NCBI GenBank assembly: GCA_016939365.1
Contig: JAFGHD010000049.1
Span: 1-32,957 of the forward strand
Reading direction: 5' to 3'
From: Bacteroidales bacterium
GTDB taxonomy: Bacteria; Bacteroidota; Bacteroidia; Bacteroidales; JAFGHD01
DNA length: 32,957 bases
Part shown: positions 1 to 8,092 of the stretch, piece after piece
Layout: each line of letters opens with the position of its first letter
Position numbering within the stretch: position 1 is the stretch's first letter
Program-made: the position numbers and the translations under genes
The notes under the pieces: model-generated
Told to the model about the DNA's origin: nothing
Seen by the model: the letters and a program-made list of their open reading frames with translations, nothing else
The model's database searches: none

Positions 1-115
1 TAATCATAATATCAAAACGGGAATCAAAGATACATAATCCGCATTTACATTTCATTTACATTCGTTAATTCTTGTTAATTGACGCATTGAATAATCATGA
101 TACGCAAAAAAAAAA

Positions 116-123
116 TATTTTTG
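116..123 (+). promoter_or_regulatory. Possible Bacteroidota -7 promoter element (TATTTTTG)
   Basis: The octamer TATTTTTG matches the Bacteroidota primary-sigma -7 consensus TAnnTTTG. No convincing -33 TTTG/TTG lies 19-21 bases upstream, so this is only half of a promoter. Its position supports starting the DUF1573 gene at 151 rather than at 97, because a transcript beginning near 130 would exclude the earlier ATG. Confidence 0.4.
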
Positions 124-150
124 CAATTGAATAGTTCAAAAGACACGCAT

Positions 151-663
151 ATGAAAAAGACATTTCTTCTGATGCTTGCAGGGCTTTTTTCAGGCATCTA
201 CCTTTCCGCACAGGTTCAGCAATCGGATGTCAACCGGGCTCCCCGGGATCAGAAACCGCCGGTTCCTGCGCAGGAAGTGGTTGTCAATCCCAATGCCCCG
301 GATATCGTTTTCGAAAAGGTTGAGCATGACTATGGCACCATTTACCAGAACGATGACGGGAGTTGCGAATTCAGTTTCACCAATAAAGGGAAAGAGCCGC
401 TGATCCTGTCAAACGTCCGCTCCTCCTGTGGCTGTACCGTTCCGGAATGGCCGCGTCAACCCATACTTCCGGGTGAATCGGAAGTGATCAAGGTTCGTTA
501 CGATACCAAGCGGATTGGTATCATCAACAAGACCGTCACGGTGATGTCCAATGCCAAAACCGCATCGGTTGTCCTGAAGATCAAGGGAAGCGTGATTGCC
601 CGTCCTGCAGACCAGGTTCCTGAACAGAAGATCGAGGGCACAGGAGCTCCGATAAATAAATAA
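151..663 (+). CDS. DUF1573 family secreted protein
   Basis: A 170-residue exported protein of the DUF1573 family, common in Bacteroidota and of unknown biochemical role. Residues 1-21 form a signal peptide ending LSAQ. After a proline-rich linker (about 25-48) comes one Ig-like, ASH/HYDIN-type beta domain (about 50-150) carrying the family's conserved SSCGCT motif at 91-96, followed by a short charged tail. The frame stays open upstream to an ATG at 97, but the ATG at 151 begins immediately with a Lys-Lys n-region and hydrophobic core, and the likely -7 element overlaps the longer version. The gene is monocistronic: a strong terminator follows at 729-770. Identity at family level is secure; function is not known. 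Confidence 0.9.
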   Translation: MKKTFLLMLAGLFSGIYLSAQVQQSDVNRAPRDQKPPVPAQEVVVNPNAPDIVFEKVEHDYGTIYQNDDGSCEFSFTNKGKEPLILSNVRSSCGCTVPEWPRQPILPGESEVIKVRYDTKRIGIINKTVTVMSNAKTASVVLKIKGSVIARPADQVPEQKIEGTGAPINK

Positions 664-728
664 ATCCGTTTTGTTCCCGGCACTCTGAATCGGAACGGCA
701 ACAGGTTAACAATTCCTGTAAACTCCCA

Positions 729-770
729 AAAAGAGGATGTCTGCGATGAGAGACAGCCTCTTTTTTTTTT
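729..770 (+). terminator. Rho-independent terminator after the DUF1573 gene
   Basis: AAGAGG and GTCT pair with AGAC and CCTCTT around a short loop (stem arms about 731-742 and 751-762), followed directly by a run of about eight further T. This is the clearest intrinsic terminator in the window and it separates the DUF1573 gene from the aminotransferase gene. Confidence 0.88.
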
Positions 771-787
771 AACGGTGCCAAAAAAGA

Positions 788-795
788 TATCTTTG
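788..795 (+). promoter_or_regulatory. Possible -7 promoter element (TATCTTTG) of the aminotransferase gene
   Basis: TATCTTTG fits TAnnTTTG and lies just after the upstream terminator and 40 bases before the chosen ATG at 835. The expected -33 position falls in the terminator T-run and gives only TTT, so the match is partial. It argues against the longer reading frame that would begin at 775. Confidence 0.42.
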
Positions 796-834
796 TTCTT
801 TTGTTTTTCTTTTGTTAAAAATAAAAATATTGTC

Positions 835-2034
835 ATGCCAAGGATTTCCCAGAAAGGACGGATGATGCCGGCTTCACCGATCCGGAAGCTGGTTCCTTTC
901 GCCGAACAGGCGAAAAAGAGAGGGATCAGGGTCTTTCATTTGAATATAGGGCAACCCGACATCGAGACTCCGGAGGTCGCCCTGCGGGCCGTCAGGAATT
1001 TCAGCCAGAAGGTGGTTGAATACAGCCACTCAGCGGGCATCCGCAGTTACCGTGAAAAGCTCGCCGGATATTACCAAAAGAATGACATCGAAATCACCGC
1101 TGACGACATCATCATCGGGGCAGGTGCATCCGAGGCCATTCTTTTCGCCATGCAAACGTGCATGGATCCGGGTGACGAGATCATCATACCCGAGCCTTTT
1201 TATGCCAATTACAACGGTTTTGCCATTAACGCAGGTGTCCGGATTGTGCCGATCCCATCCACTATCGAATCGGGATTTGCGCTGCCCGATATCTCAGAAT
1301 TCGAGAAGGCCATCTCTCCACGTACCCGGGCGATCATGATCTGCAATCCCAACAATCCCACCGGTTATCTATACTCCGTACATGAGCTGGAGGTCTTGAA
1401 GGAGATCGTGCTGAAGCACGATCTGTATCTTTTTGCTGATGAGGTATACCGGGAATTCTGCTATGACGGTCTGACACATCATTCAGTCATGCATTTTGAG
1501 GGTCTGGACGACCACGTAGTGCTGATTGATTCGGTTTCCAAGAGATACAGTGCCTGCGGCGTGAGGATCGGGGCGATGATCAGCAGGAACCGGGAGGTGA
1601 TGCAGACCGCTCTCAAGTTCGCACAGGCACGGCTCAGCCCCCCGACCTTCGGCCAGGTAGCGGCAGAAGCTGCCCTTGATACCCCCGATAGTTATTTCCA
1701 TGGGGTGCTAGAAGAATATCTTGCCCGTCGCAATGTGGTGGTGGAATCGATCAACGGGATGGAAGGGGCATTCTGCCCCAAGCCTTCAGGAGCCTTTTAT
1801 GTGGTCGCCCGGTTGCCGATTGACGATTCCGACCGGTTCTGCCAGTGGTTGCTGGAGGAATTCAGCTTTGAAGGCCAGACCGTGATGCTTGCGCCCGCCA
1901 CAGGGTTCTATGCTACCCCGGGAAAAGGACTCAATGAAGTAAGAATCAGCTATGTGCTGAAGGTTGCGGATCTGGAACGTTCGATGATCTGCCTTCGCGA
2001 GGCGCTTCAGGTCTATCCGGGACAAACCTTCTGA
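835..2034 (+). CDS. PLP-dependent class I/II aminotransferase (aspartate aminotransferase-like)
   Basis: A 399-residue cytosolic fold-type I aminotransferase of the aspartate/aromatic aminotransferase group, close to the usual 390-400 residues. Visible landmarks are the N-terminal GQPD loop (39-42), the cofactor loop GAGASEA (95-101), NPNNPTG (171-177), DEVYREF with the pyridine-nitrogen Asp at 202 and Tyr205, the Schiff-base lysine K236 in SVSKRYS, the phosphate-loop Arg in GVRIG, and the carboxylate-binding Arg370 in NEVRISY. The start at 835 is preferred over 775 because the first 20 codons of the longer frame give an atypical Phe-rich stretch over the probable promoter. Substrate cannot be read from sequence; aspartate, aromatic amino acids or alanine are all possible. 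It stands alone, convergent with the next gene. Confidence 0.92.
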   Translation: MPRISQKGRMMPASPIRKLVPFAEQAKKRGIRVFHLNIGQPDIETPEVALRAVRNFSQKVVEYSHSAGIRSYREKLAGYYQKNDIEITADDIIIGAGASEAILFAMQTCMDPGDEIIIPEPFYANYNGFAINAGVRIVPIPSTIESGFALPDISEFEKAISPRTRAIMICNPNNPTGYLYSVHELEVLKEIVLKHDLYLFADEVYREFCYDGLTHHSVMHFEGLDDHVVLIDSVSKRYSACGVRIGAMISRNREVMQTALKFAQARLSPPTFGQVAAEAALDTPDSYFHGVLEEYLARRNVVVESINGMEGAFCPKPSGAFYVVARLPIDDSDRFCQWLLEEFSFEGQTVMLAPATGFYATPGKGLNEVRISYVLKVADLERSMICLREALQVYPGQTF

Positions 2035-2062
2035 GACTCCTCCCTGTGCGGCAGGGTCTCAG
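2031..2062. terminator. Bidirectional hairpin spanning two convergent stop codons
   Basis: CTGAGA (2031-2036) pairs with TCTCAG (2057-2062), and inside it CCCTG (2042-2046) pairs with CAGGG (2052-2056), with a five-base bulge on one side. The stop codons of the plus aminotransferase (2032-2034) and the minus beta-helix gene (2059-2061) both lie inside the stem. There is no T-run on either side, so termination strength is uncertain. Confidence 0.4.
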
Positions 2063-2730
2063 TCCGGCACCTGCGATCCCAGACCGCCGTTAGGCCTCCA
2101 TACCTCTATCTTGTCACCATTGTTCACCTCGCCGTCCATGGTGAAATCACCGGGATAGTATCCCGATAATCCGGACTGCACCACCCAGACATCATTCTTA
2201 TCACCGTTATTGATCTCCCCGCTTGCATCACCGTCTCCTCCAACCAGACCCCAGACACCGGAGTCAAGATATGAATAACCTAAAGTTCCGCCATATACCT
2301 GTCCCGGACCGGTCGAGAAATCGTAGGAATATATCCCGCCTGCTGAAGTCAGTGCATTGGCGGACATAATGCCCAAATGGTTCCGGTGCCATAAGACCGC
2401 GAAAAGGGAATGATTGATACCGGCATTGACGACAGGATGGCTGGTTCCGTCTGTCCCTGTGATGGTACCATCCTTGTGGAGAAATGCAGCCGTCCGGGCG
2501 ATGATCGAAGCTGGCGTGGCCAGGGAGGCAGAAGGGGCATCCCGCAACTCTACCAAAATCCAGTCGACGATATCCGGATCCGGAATGGATGCCACCGCCT
2601 CCGTTCCATTGTAAAGCCATGGGCTATTATTGTAAGGCTGTGACAAGGGCAGCATACCCTGCATGTTCAGGTTCGTGCGCATGTAAGGGCCGATGTATGG
2701 CCCTTCCAGATATGCCTTCAGATTCAGCGT
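2059..2730 (-). other. Shared C-terminal module, copy A
   Basis: Residues 587-809 of the beta-helix protein. The order of motifs is LEGPY, QPYNNSPWLYNGTEAV, VDWILVELRD, WHRNHLGIMSA, GVWGLVGGDGD, then two EF-hand-like loops (DGDASGEINNGD and DFTMDGEVNNGD) each followed by (N/E)-[DV]-W-type residues, and the terminal RPNGGLGSQVPD. It is the only copy with an extra Asp after the terminal Pro. The paralogy is plain at protein level but not at DNA level. Confidence 0.85.
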
Positions 2731-4488
2731 GATATCATTGGAGGCAGGGATCACGGTCACGGTAGTTTCATCCGTGACGCTCACGCCATAACTGTCCCTT
2801 ACGGTAAGCGTATATACTGTTGTCTGCATCGGCCCGCAAACAGGATTGGGAATATTGGGATTGCTCAATCCCGTTGCAGGCGACCATGTGTAGGAATAAG
2901 GAGAAATGCCCCATTCCACCGATCCGTTAAGGATCGTGTTGGTGCCGAAGACCAGAACGACGTCTGGACCCGCATCCGGTACAGGCATCATATAGGTGAA
3001 ATCGCTGTTCTGATACCTGAGCTTTGCCTGGATAGTCCCTGAGGAAATGGTGTTCGGTATGCCGATACTCGGCCAGTTCATGTTGATATCCCAGAATTCT
3101 GGCTTCTGGGAACAATAGTAGGACTCATCTGGCAGGTTGTTGGTCCCCGACGGAATAATGTTGCCCTTCAGGTTGTTGCCGTACTCGAAATGATTGGAAC
3201 CGCTGAGACTGTATTGCCCCATCAGGAAACCCGTGTTGGTGATCTCATTGCCCACATAGTTCTGGTAGCTTGTGGTCAATGTGCCTGAGGTAATGATAAT
3301 GCCATACAGTTCAGCACGGTTCCTGAAGAAAGAATTGTAGGGGCCGCTGGGGCCCCATGCATGATCGGTGATGATATTCTGCACAATGTTGCCCTCAAAC
3401 AGGTTGCAAAAAGAGAAATGCCCGTGCAGCGATATATCGCCGCTGTAATTGTTCGGGTATTCCGTCCGGTACACATCCAATGAGTAATTGTATCCAAAGA
3501 CATTGCCGTTGGCCCCCACTTTGGTCATCATGGCATGCCGGAGATGCTTGAAGATGTTGTTCTCCACAAGGCACAGCCCGCAATGATTGTTGAGGGTGAC
3601 GCCGTAGCCATGGTTTGAGGAGCCGTCGTAGGCAAAGGCGTCGTGGAAATAGCAACCTGAGATTTCGATATGGGTGCTCCAGCGGACCACGATATGGCTG
3701 CCTACGCTTTTGTTACTCTCCACTCCCCTGATCCAGCAATCCTTTGCAAAGCTGATCAGAACATTGTTCGGTCCTGAGGTGGGAACGTCATCGATCCGTT
3801 CTATATAAAGGGATTCTATTCCAGCATGAGTTTTTGGGGTGAAAGGGCCGGCAGTGGGATTCAGAGAGGCCTCAAAGGTGATGCGGAGGGGATCCTCCAG
3901 AAAAAGAGTATCACCCGAAATGGAAACCACCCCCACGATCTGGCCGACTGCATATTCCGCCCATGTCGCCGGATTGGTATCCCAGCTTCCGTTATCTTCC
4001 CTGATCTGGATATAATCCCCGGCAGAAAAAAGACCCGGGTCGGTGACACGTATCCATCCGGAATCTTTGACATATCCTGTGATCAATGGGGTATAGGAAG
4101 AAGGTCCCGTTCCGGAGACATTGACACAAGCCATATTCAAACCGCCCAGGTTGAATCTGAGCCTGGACTGCAGTCCGGCCACTCCCCTGAGGATGACGCT
4201 GTCCGGCAAAACAAGGCCTGTATTGAGAAGATAATTTCCGGCAGGGAAAAAAACCACACCCTGATTGCCACCCAGTGCGGCAATCGCCGCTGCCACTGCC
4301 GGATAATCATTGGTGACACCGTTACCGGTGGCTCCGAAGTCCATGACATTGACCACAAGTGCAGGGTCGGGGAAACTCCCCGTGAATCCGGCGGTGCTCC
4401 AGTTCACCCTCCGGTCCAGGGGGATCACCTGCGCCCCGGCCCATAAAGTGATTGCCAGCAGCGCGTAAACAAGTAAAATTCTTTTCAT
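2059..4488 (-). CDS. Secreted pectate-lyase-fold (right-handed beta-helix) protein with dockerin-like C-terminal module
   Basis: An 809-residue secreted protein. A signal peptide (1-20, ending WAGAQ) is followed by a segment typical of the pectate lyase 3/GH28-like beta-helix family (VMDFGATGNGVTND, about 48-61, then FFPAGNYLL near 80-88). A long run of beta-helix rungs rich in N, G and aromatic residues extends to about 500. Next is a PKD/SprB-like Ig domain (about 505-582, with YSYTWSPATG), then the ~220-residue module shared with three other proteins here (587-809) with two calcium loops and the tail GGLGSQVPD. The start is the MKR at 4488; the frame runs 10 codons further up but those precede the signal peptide. 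Likely a polysaccharide lyase, hydrolase or adhesin; no catalytic residues can be assigned. It has no type A T9SS tail. Confidence 0.82.
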   Translation of the reverse strand: MKRILLVYALLAITLWAGAQVIPLDRRVNWSTAGFTGSFPDPALVVNVMDFGATGNGVTNDYPAVAAAIAALGGNQGVVFFPAGNYLLNTGLVLPDSVILRGVAGLQSRLRFNLGGLNMACVNVSGTGPSSYTPLITGYVKDSGWIRVTDPGLFSAGDYIQIREDNGSWDTNPATWAEYAVGQIVGVVSISGDTLFLEDPLRITFEASLNPTAGPFTPKTHAGIESLYIERIDDVPTSGPNNVLISFAKDCWIRGVESNKSVGSHIVVRWSTHIEISGCYFHDAFAYDGSSNHGYGVTLNNHCGLCLVENNIFKHLRHAMMTKVGANGNVFGYNYSLDVYRTEYPNNYSGDISLHGHFSFCNLFEGNIVQNIITDHAWGPSGPYNSFFRNRAELYGIIITSGTLTTSYQNYVGNEITNTGFLMGQYSLSGSNHFEYGNNLKGNIIPSGTNNLPDESYYCSQKPEFWDINMNWPSIGIPNTISSGTIQAKLRYQNSDFTYMMPVPDAGPDVVLVFGTNTILNGSVEWGISPYSYTWSPATGLSNPNIPNPVCGPMQTTVYTLTVRDSYGVSVTDETTVTVIPASNDITLNLKAYLEGPYIGPYMRTNLNMQGMLPLSQPYNNSPWLYNGTEAVASIPDPDIVDWILVELRDAPSASLATPASIIARTAAFLHKDGTITGTDGTSHPVVNAGINHSLFAVLWHRNHLGIMSANALTSAGGIYSYDFSTGPGQVYGGTLGYSYLDSGVWGLVGGDGDASGEINNGDKNDVWVVQSGLSGYYPGDFTMDGEVNNGDKIEVWRPNGGLGSQVPD

Positions 4489-4499
4489 CTTTTTTTCTT

Positions 4500-4507
4500 C
4501 AAATGTA
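4500..4507 (-). promoter_or_regulatory. Possible -7 promoter element for the minus beta-helix gene
   Basis: CAAATGTA on the plus strand reads TACATTTG on the minus strand, a full TAnnTTTG match 12 bases upstream of the ATG at 4488. The predicted leader would be extremely short and no good -33 element is present, so the assignment is tentative. Confidence 0.35.
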
Positions 4508-4566
4508 AAAAATATCAATTATATTTACAGGGTGTAACAGACGTATCTGAAGAAATTTTATTTTAT

Positions 4567-4574
4567 TAGTTTTG
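4567..4574 (+). promoter_or_regulatory. Possible -7 promoter element for the plus beta-helix gene
   Basis: TAGTTTTG fits TAnnTTTG and lies 50 bases upstream of the ATG at 4625, in a 136-base AT-rich divergent intergenic region that serves both beta-helix genes. The -33 element is not recognisable. Confidence 0.42.
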
Positions 4575-4624
4575 TAACCTGATGGGATTCTAAAGCAAAT
4601 AATTATAGAAAAAACAAACATATC

Positions 4625-7600
4625 ATGAAAAACAAGCCGGTTTACAGGCGGTACCTGTGGTCATCGCTTGTATTTGTGTTTTCGTCCATGATGCTGTTGC
4701 AGGTGACTGCTCAGGTAACCTATTTTGTGGATGATGATACGGGTGACGATAGCCGTACCCCACTGGAAGCGCAAAACCCCCTTACACCGTGGCTGACGAT
4801 CCAGCATGCCATCAACAGTGCCGCCAACAGTGATACCATCGTTGTTGCACCGGGCACTTATCAGGAGCAGATTTCTCTGCAGAAATCCCTCACATTGCGG
4901 GGTGCTACATACCAGATCAACAAGAACGGCTACCCGGTTCCACCCAACTATGCCTGGGATGACAATGTCGAATCGATCATTGATTGTGCACCGGCAGTCC
5001 AAACATTATTCACCATCAAGGATGTAAATGATGCCACTCTGGAAGGATTTATCCTTCAGGCACTCTACCGTGACAACAACAGTCAGAACCACCTGCTCCA
5101 TATTTTCGCGTACACGCAGAACATGGACAATATCGTTATCCGGAACAATATTATCGGGCCCAATACACACATCACCCTTCAGGATGGCACAATGGGAAGG
5201 ATGAACGTCTGGATCGACCTGAACGATTACGATTACGGCCTTACAAACAGTCTGATCACCGGAAACAAGGTATTCGACTCTAAAGGAAATGGCAACAACA
5301 TCTTTATATTCGGTTCCTATGAGTTGTATTCATACAGCATTTCAGCTCCGATGAACGGCACGGTGATGTCCGGCAATGAACTTTCCGGCAGCCACCGTTC
5401 CGGAATCGAGGTGGCGGGTGGTATTGACGGTCTGTCGATCTTAAACAACCACATATTCGGCAATACAGGATTACCAGGAGACCCTCCGGGAGACATGAAA
5501 TACGGCAATGGTATCGTCATGGTGAGAGGATCGAGCGACCTTGTCTCGGGCGCCAATGCCCACGGCCCCACAAACACCCTGATCGAAGGAAACCGCATTT
5601 ATGGGAACCAGAAAAACGGAATTTACCTCGGACCTGTCGATTCCAACCTGGTTTTCAGGAACAACAGCTGTATCCTGAATGGATGGGACAATATCCGCGT
5701 GGATATGGAGGAACATTACTATGACGGCAACGTGAACCTGACCCCTGTCTATGACAAGCTGTATGACATCTTCACACGTTACAACAACATTTTTGACAGC
5801 GACAGCGCGGGTGCGCGGGTCATCGGGGTACCCACCAACGGCTTCTTTCTCCAGAGCGAATATGATTACTGGGGTGCTGAGGACGGTCCGTCAGGCGTTG
5901 GTCCGGGCAGCGGCGACGAGGTCAGTCAGACCATTGCCTTTACCCCGTGGGTGGATGATGAGATCCTCGATTATGAGCACATTACCACTACCTCACCTGC
6001 ACTGCTCGGTCCGGCAGGCGGATCCCTTCAAACAACCATCACCTCCATACCCGGTCCGGCCGATCTCCTTGACGGTTACCAGACCGGGGAATTTACCGAT
6101 ATACCGGAAACAGACGAAGACTTCATCACCAACAATACCGGGTGCATTTTAAGATTTAAGCTGCTATGGGGGCTCGTGGAAACCGGAAGCGTCAGTGCAG
6201 ATATGTTTTTCGACTACAGCGGTCAGCCGGGCATTACGGATCCCTCCAGCATCATCATACTGAAAAGGGACAATGCACTGGATCCTTCCTGGGAATATTT
6301 CCCTGAAACATCAAGGGATGACCTGGCAAGAACAATTACCATTGCAGGAGTTACAGAATATGGCGAGTTTGTGCTCGGCCTGAAAGGAAAAATCTGGGTC
6401 GACGGAAACGGCAACACGGATTGGAATGACCCATTCAACTGGTTCTCCTTCGGAATTCCTGCAACCACCGACAATATCACCATACCTGCCGGGCTGCCCC
6501 TTTATCCGGAGACAAACAGCGGCCCGACAGCCGTATGTAACAGCATATACATCGAAAATGGCGCCCATGTCACCGTCCCGCCTGACAATGCCCTGACTGT
6601 TTACGGAGATATTCTGTGCGAAGGGATGATCAACATTGCAACGGATAATGCGGGACACGCTGGATCACTGATCACTCATGGATTTGTTGCCGGTACCGGC
6701 ACCTTCTCATTCAACCGGGATATGACCGGAACAGGAGCATGGGGAGGACCCGCCGGCTGGCACCTGATATCAAGCCCGGTGGAAGGGGTGAGTTGTCATG
6801 ACTTCTTCGATTACTATATCAATGTATGGACAGAGAGTATTAACGAGTGGGAATATTTTTGTCCCGGAGATACTCCATGTGTTGCAGGGCCTAACCTGCC
6901 TCTGGCACCGATGAAGGGATTCAGCATCAAGCGGGAATTGAACTATGTCTGCAATGCCATCAATCCGGCAACAGGGAACATCGTTGAACTCGAAGGTCCC
7001 GCAGCAGGACTCCACAGCGGCACCATGAGCCACATCATTACCGGTACAGATTTCGAACCGGGAGATCCCAACGGCCTGAACAACTGGAACCTCATCGGCA
7101 ATCCCTACCCCTCTCCCATCGACTATGAGCTTTGGTTCAACATCATGGGAGGCATACCGGCCGGTGTCGACAATGCCATCTACTTCTGGGATGACGACGC
7201 CCTCACCTACCGCTCATGGGTCGCAGGTGTCGGATATACACAGTATATCCCCGCCACACAGGCCTTCTTCATGCATGTCAATACAGCCGGCTCCTATACA
7301 CTTAGCATGGATAACTCCATCCGTGTACATAACGGAAGCAATGAGTTCTTCAAGTCGGATGTCAGCGACCTCCTCACCCTCGAAGTGTCTGGCCGGGGAT
7401 ACTCCGATCAGACCTACATACGTTTCCTCGATCATGCACAGGAAGGATTCGACAGCCGTTTCGACGCATACAAACTGCTGAGCGAAGTGCAGGAAGTGCC
7501 GCAATTATTCACCAGATCGGGCAATACCAGGCTGTCGATTAACAGTATGCCTGCCAGGCCATCCATAGAATTGCACTTTTTGGCCGGAACTGCCGGTGAA

Positions 7601-7993
7601 TACACCATCCGCACCCGGGAATCCAGCGATTTTGAAATGGTGCTGCTTGAAGACCATGAAACAGGCACCCTGACTGACCTTACAATAAATCCATACACCT
7701 TTTACTATAAAGAAGGAGAACCGGAAAACCGGTTCATGATCCACTTCATGAGTTCCGGCGAAAATAAATTGGGAATCTCAGGGATATTCTCCGACGGAAC
7801 CCGGGTCTTTGTAATCAATACCGGCGAACTCGAAACTACACTGACAATGAACAACCTTTTGGGGCAGGAGGTGATGAAGACCCGTTTACAGAAGGGATTG
7901 AATACCATCATTCCCGGAAACCGTTCAGGATACTTCATCGTTCAGGTGCGGAATGAAAACGGCATGAATTCAGAGAAGGTATACCTCAGATAA
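4625..7993 (+). CDS. Large secreted right-handed beta-helix protein with type A T9SS C-terminal sorting domain
   Basis: An 1122-residue secreted protein. The signal peptide ends near residue 30 (LLQVTAQ). The opening YFVDDDTGDD and then LTIQHAINSA...DTIVVAPGTY are hallmarks of right-handed beta-helix repeat proteins; rungs with NNxIxGN-type repeats continue to about 440. A WNDPFNW/PATTDNITIP segment (about 595-620) and a GWHLISSPV...NLIGNPYPSPID segment (about 711-835) match beta-sandwich regions common in Bacteroidota surface proteins. The last ~70 residues (about 1052-1122) form a typical T9SS type A sorting domain: NNLLGQEVMK, then SGYFIVQVRNENG and the terminal KVYLR. It is divergent from the other beta-helix gene and ends in a strong terminator. 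No catalytic function can be claimed; adhesion or polysaccharide binding are both possible. Confidence 0.85.
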   Translation: MKNKPVYRRYLWSSLVFVFSSMMLLQVTAQVTYFVDDDTGDDSRTPLEAQNPLTPWLTIQHAINSAANSDTIVVAPGTYQEQISLQKSLTLRGATYQINKNGYPVPPNYAWDDNVESIIDCAPAVQTLFTIKDVNDATLEGFILQALYRDNNSQNHLLHIFAYTQNMDNIVIRNNIIGPNTHITLQDGTMGRMNVWIDLNDYDYGLTNSLITGNKVFDSKGNGNNIFIFGSYELYSYSISAPMNGTVMSGNELSGSHRSGIEVAGGIDGLSILNNHIFGNTGLPGDPPGDMKYGNGIVMVRGSSDLVSGANAHGPTNTLIEGNRIYGNQKNGIYLGPVDSNLVFRNNSCILNGWDNIRVDMEEHYYDGNVNLTPVYDKLYDIFTRYNNIFDSDSAGARVIGVPTNGFFLQSEYDYWGAEDGPSGVGPGSGDEVSQTIAFTPWVDDEILDYEHITTTSPALLGPAGGSLQTTITSIPGPADLLDGYQTGEFTDIPETDEDFITNNTGCILRFKLLWGLVETGSVSADMFFDYSGQPGITDPSSIIILKRDNALDPSWEYFPETSRDDLARTITIAGVTEYGEFVLGLKGKIWVDGNGNTDWNDPFNWFSFGIPATTDNITIPAGLPLYPETNSGPTAVCNSIYIENGAHVTVPPDNALTVYGDILCEGMINIATDNAGHAGSLITHGFVAGTGTFSFNRDMTGTGAWGGPAGWHLISSPVEGVSCHDFFDYYINVWTESINEWEYFCPGDTPCVAGPNLPLAPMKGFSIKRELNYVCNAINPATGNIVELEGPAAGLHSGTMSHIITGTDFEPGDPNGLNNWNLIGNPYPSPIDYELWFNIMGGIPAGVDNAIYFWDDDALTYRSWVAGVGYTQYIPATQAFFMHVNTAGSYTLSMDNSIRVHNGSNEFFKSDVSDLLTLEVSGRGYSDQTYIRFLDHAQEGFDSRFDAYKLLSEVQEVPQLFTRSGNTRLSINSMPARPSIELHFLAGTAGEYTIRTRESSDFEMVLLEDHETGTLTDLTINPYTFYYKEGEPENRFMIHFMSSGENKLGISGIFSDGTRVFVINTGELETTLTMNNLLGQEVMKTRLQKGLNTIIPGNRSGYFIVQVRNENGMNSEKVYLR

Positions 7994-8008
7994 ACCTCCT
8001 CACTATGG

Positions 8009-8043
8009 AAAAACCCGGGTCGGCAAATCCTCCCGGGTTTTTT
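8009..8043 (+). terminator. Rho-independent terminator after the plus beta-helix gene
   Basis: AAAACCCGGG and CCCGGGTTTTTT form a 10-base-pair stem around a 12-base loop, with the T-run following on the plus strand. It lies 15 bases after the stop codon at 7993 and separates that gene from the lipoprotein gene. Confidence 0.88.
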
Positions 8044-8092
8044 CTTACCCTCCGGCCCAGAAAAGACAGTAACAATAAAAACAGACCGGACA

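Noticed and set aside
97-150. Upstream start of the DUF1573 gene at 97
   Set aside because: It places 18 extra residues before the signal peptide and overlaps the likely -7 promoter element.
3826-4446. A 206-codon plus-strand open frame inside the minus beta-helix gene
   Set aside because: Lies entirely within a gene supported by signal peptide and domain motifs; its translation shows no family features.
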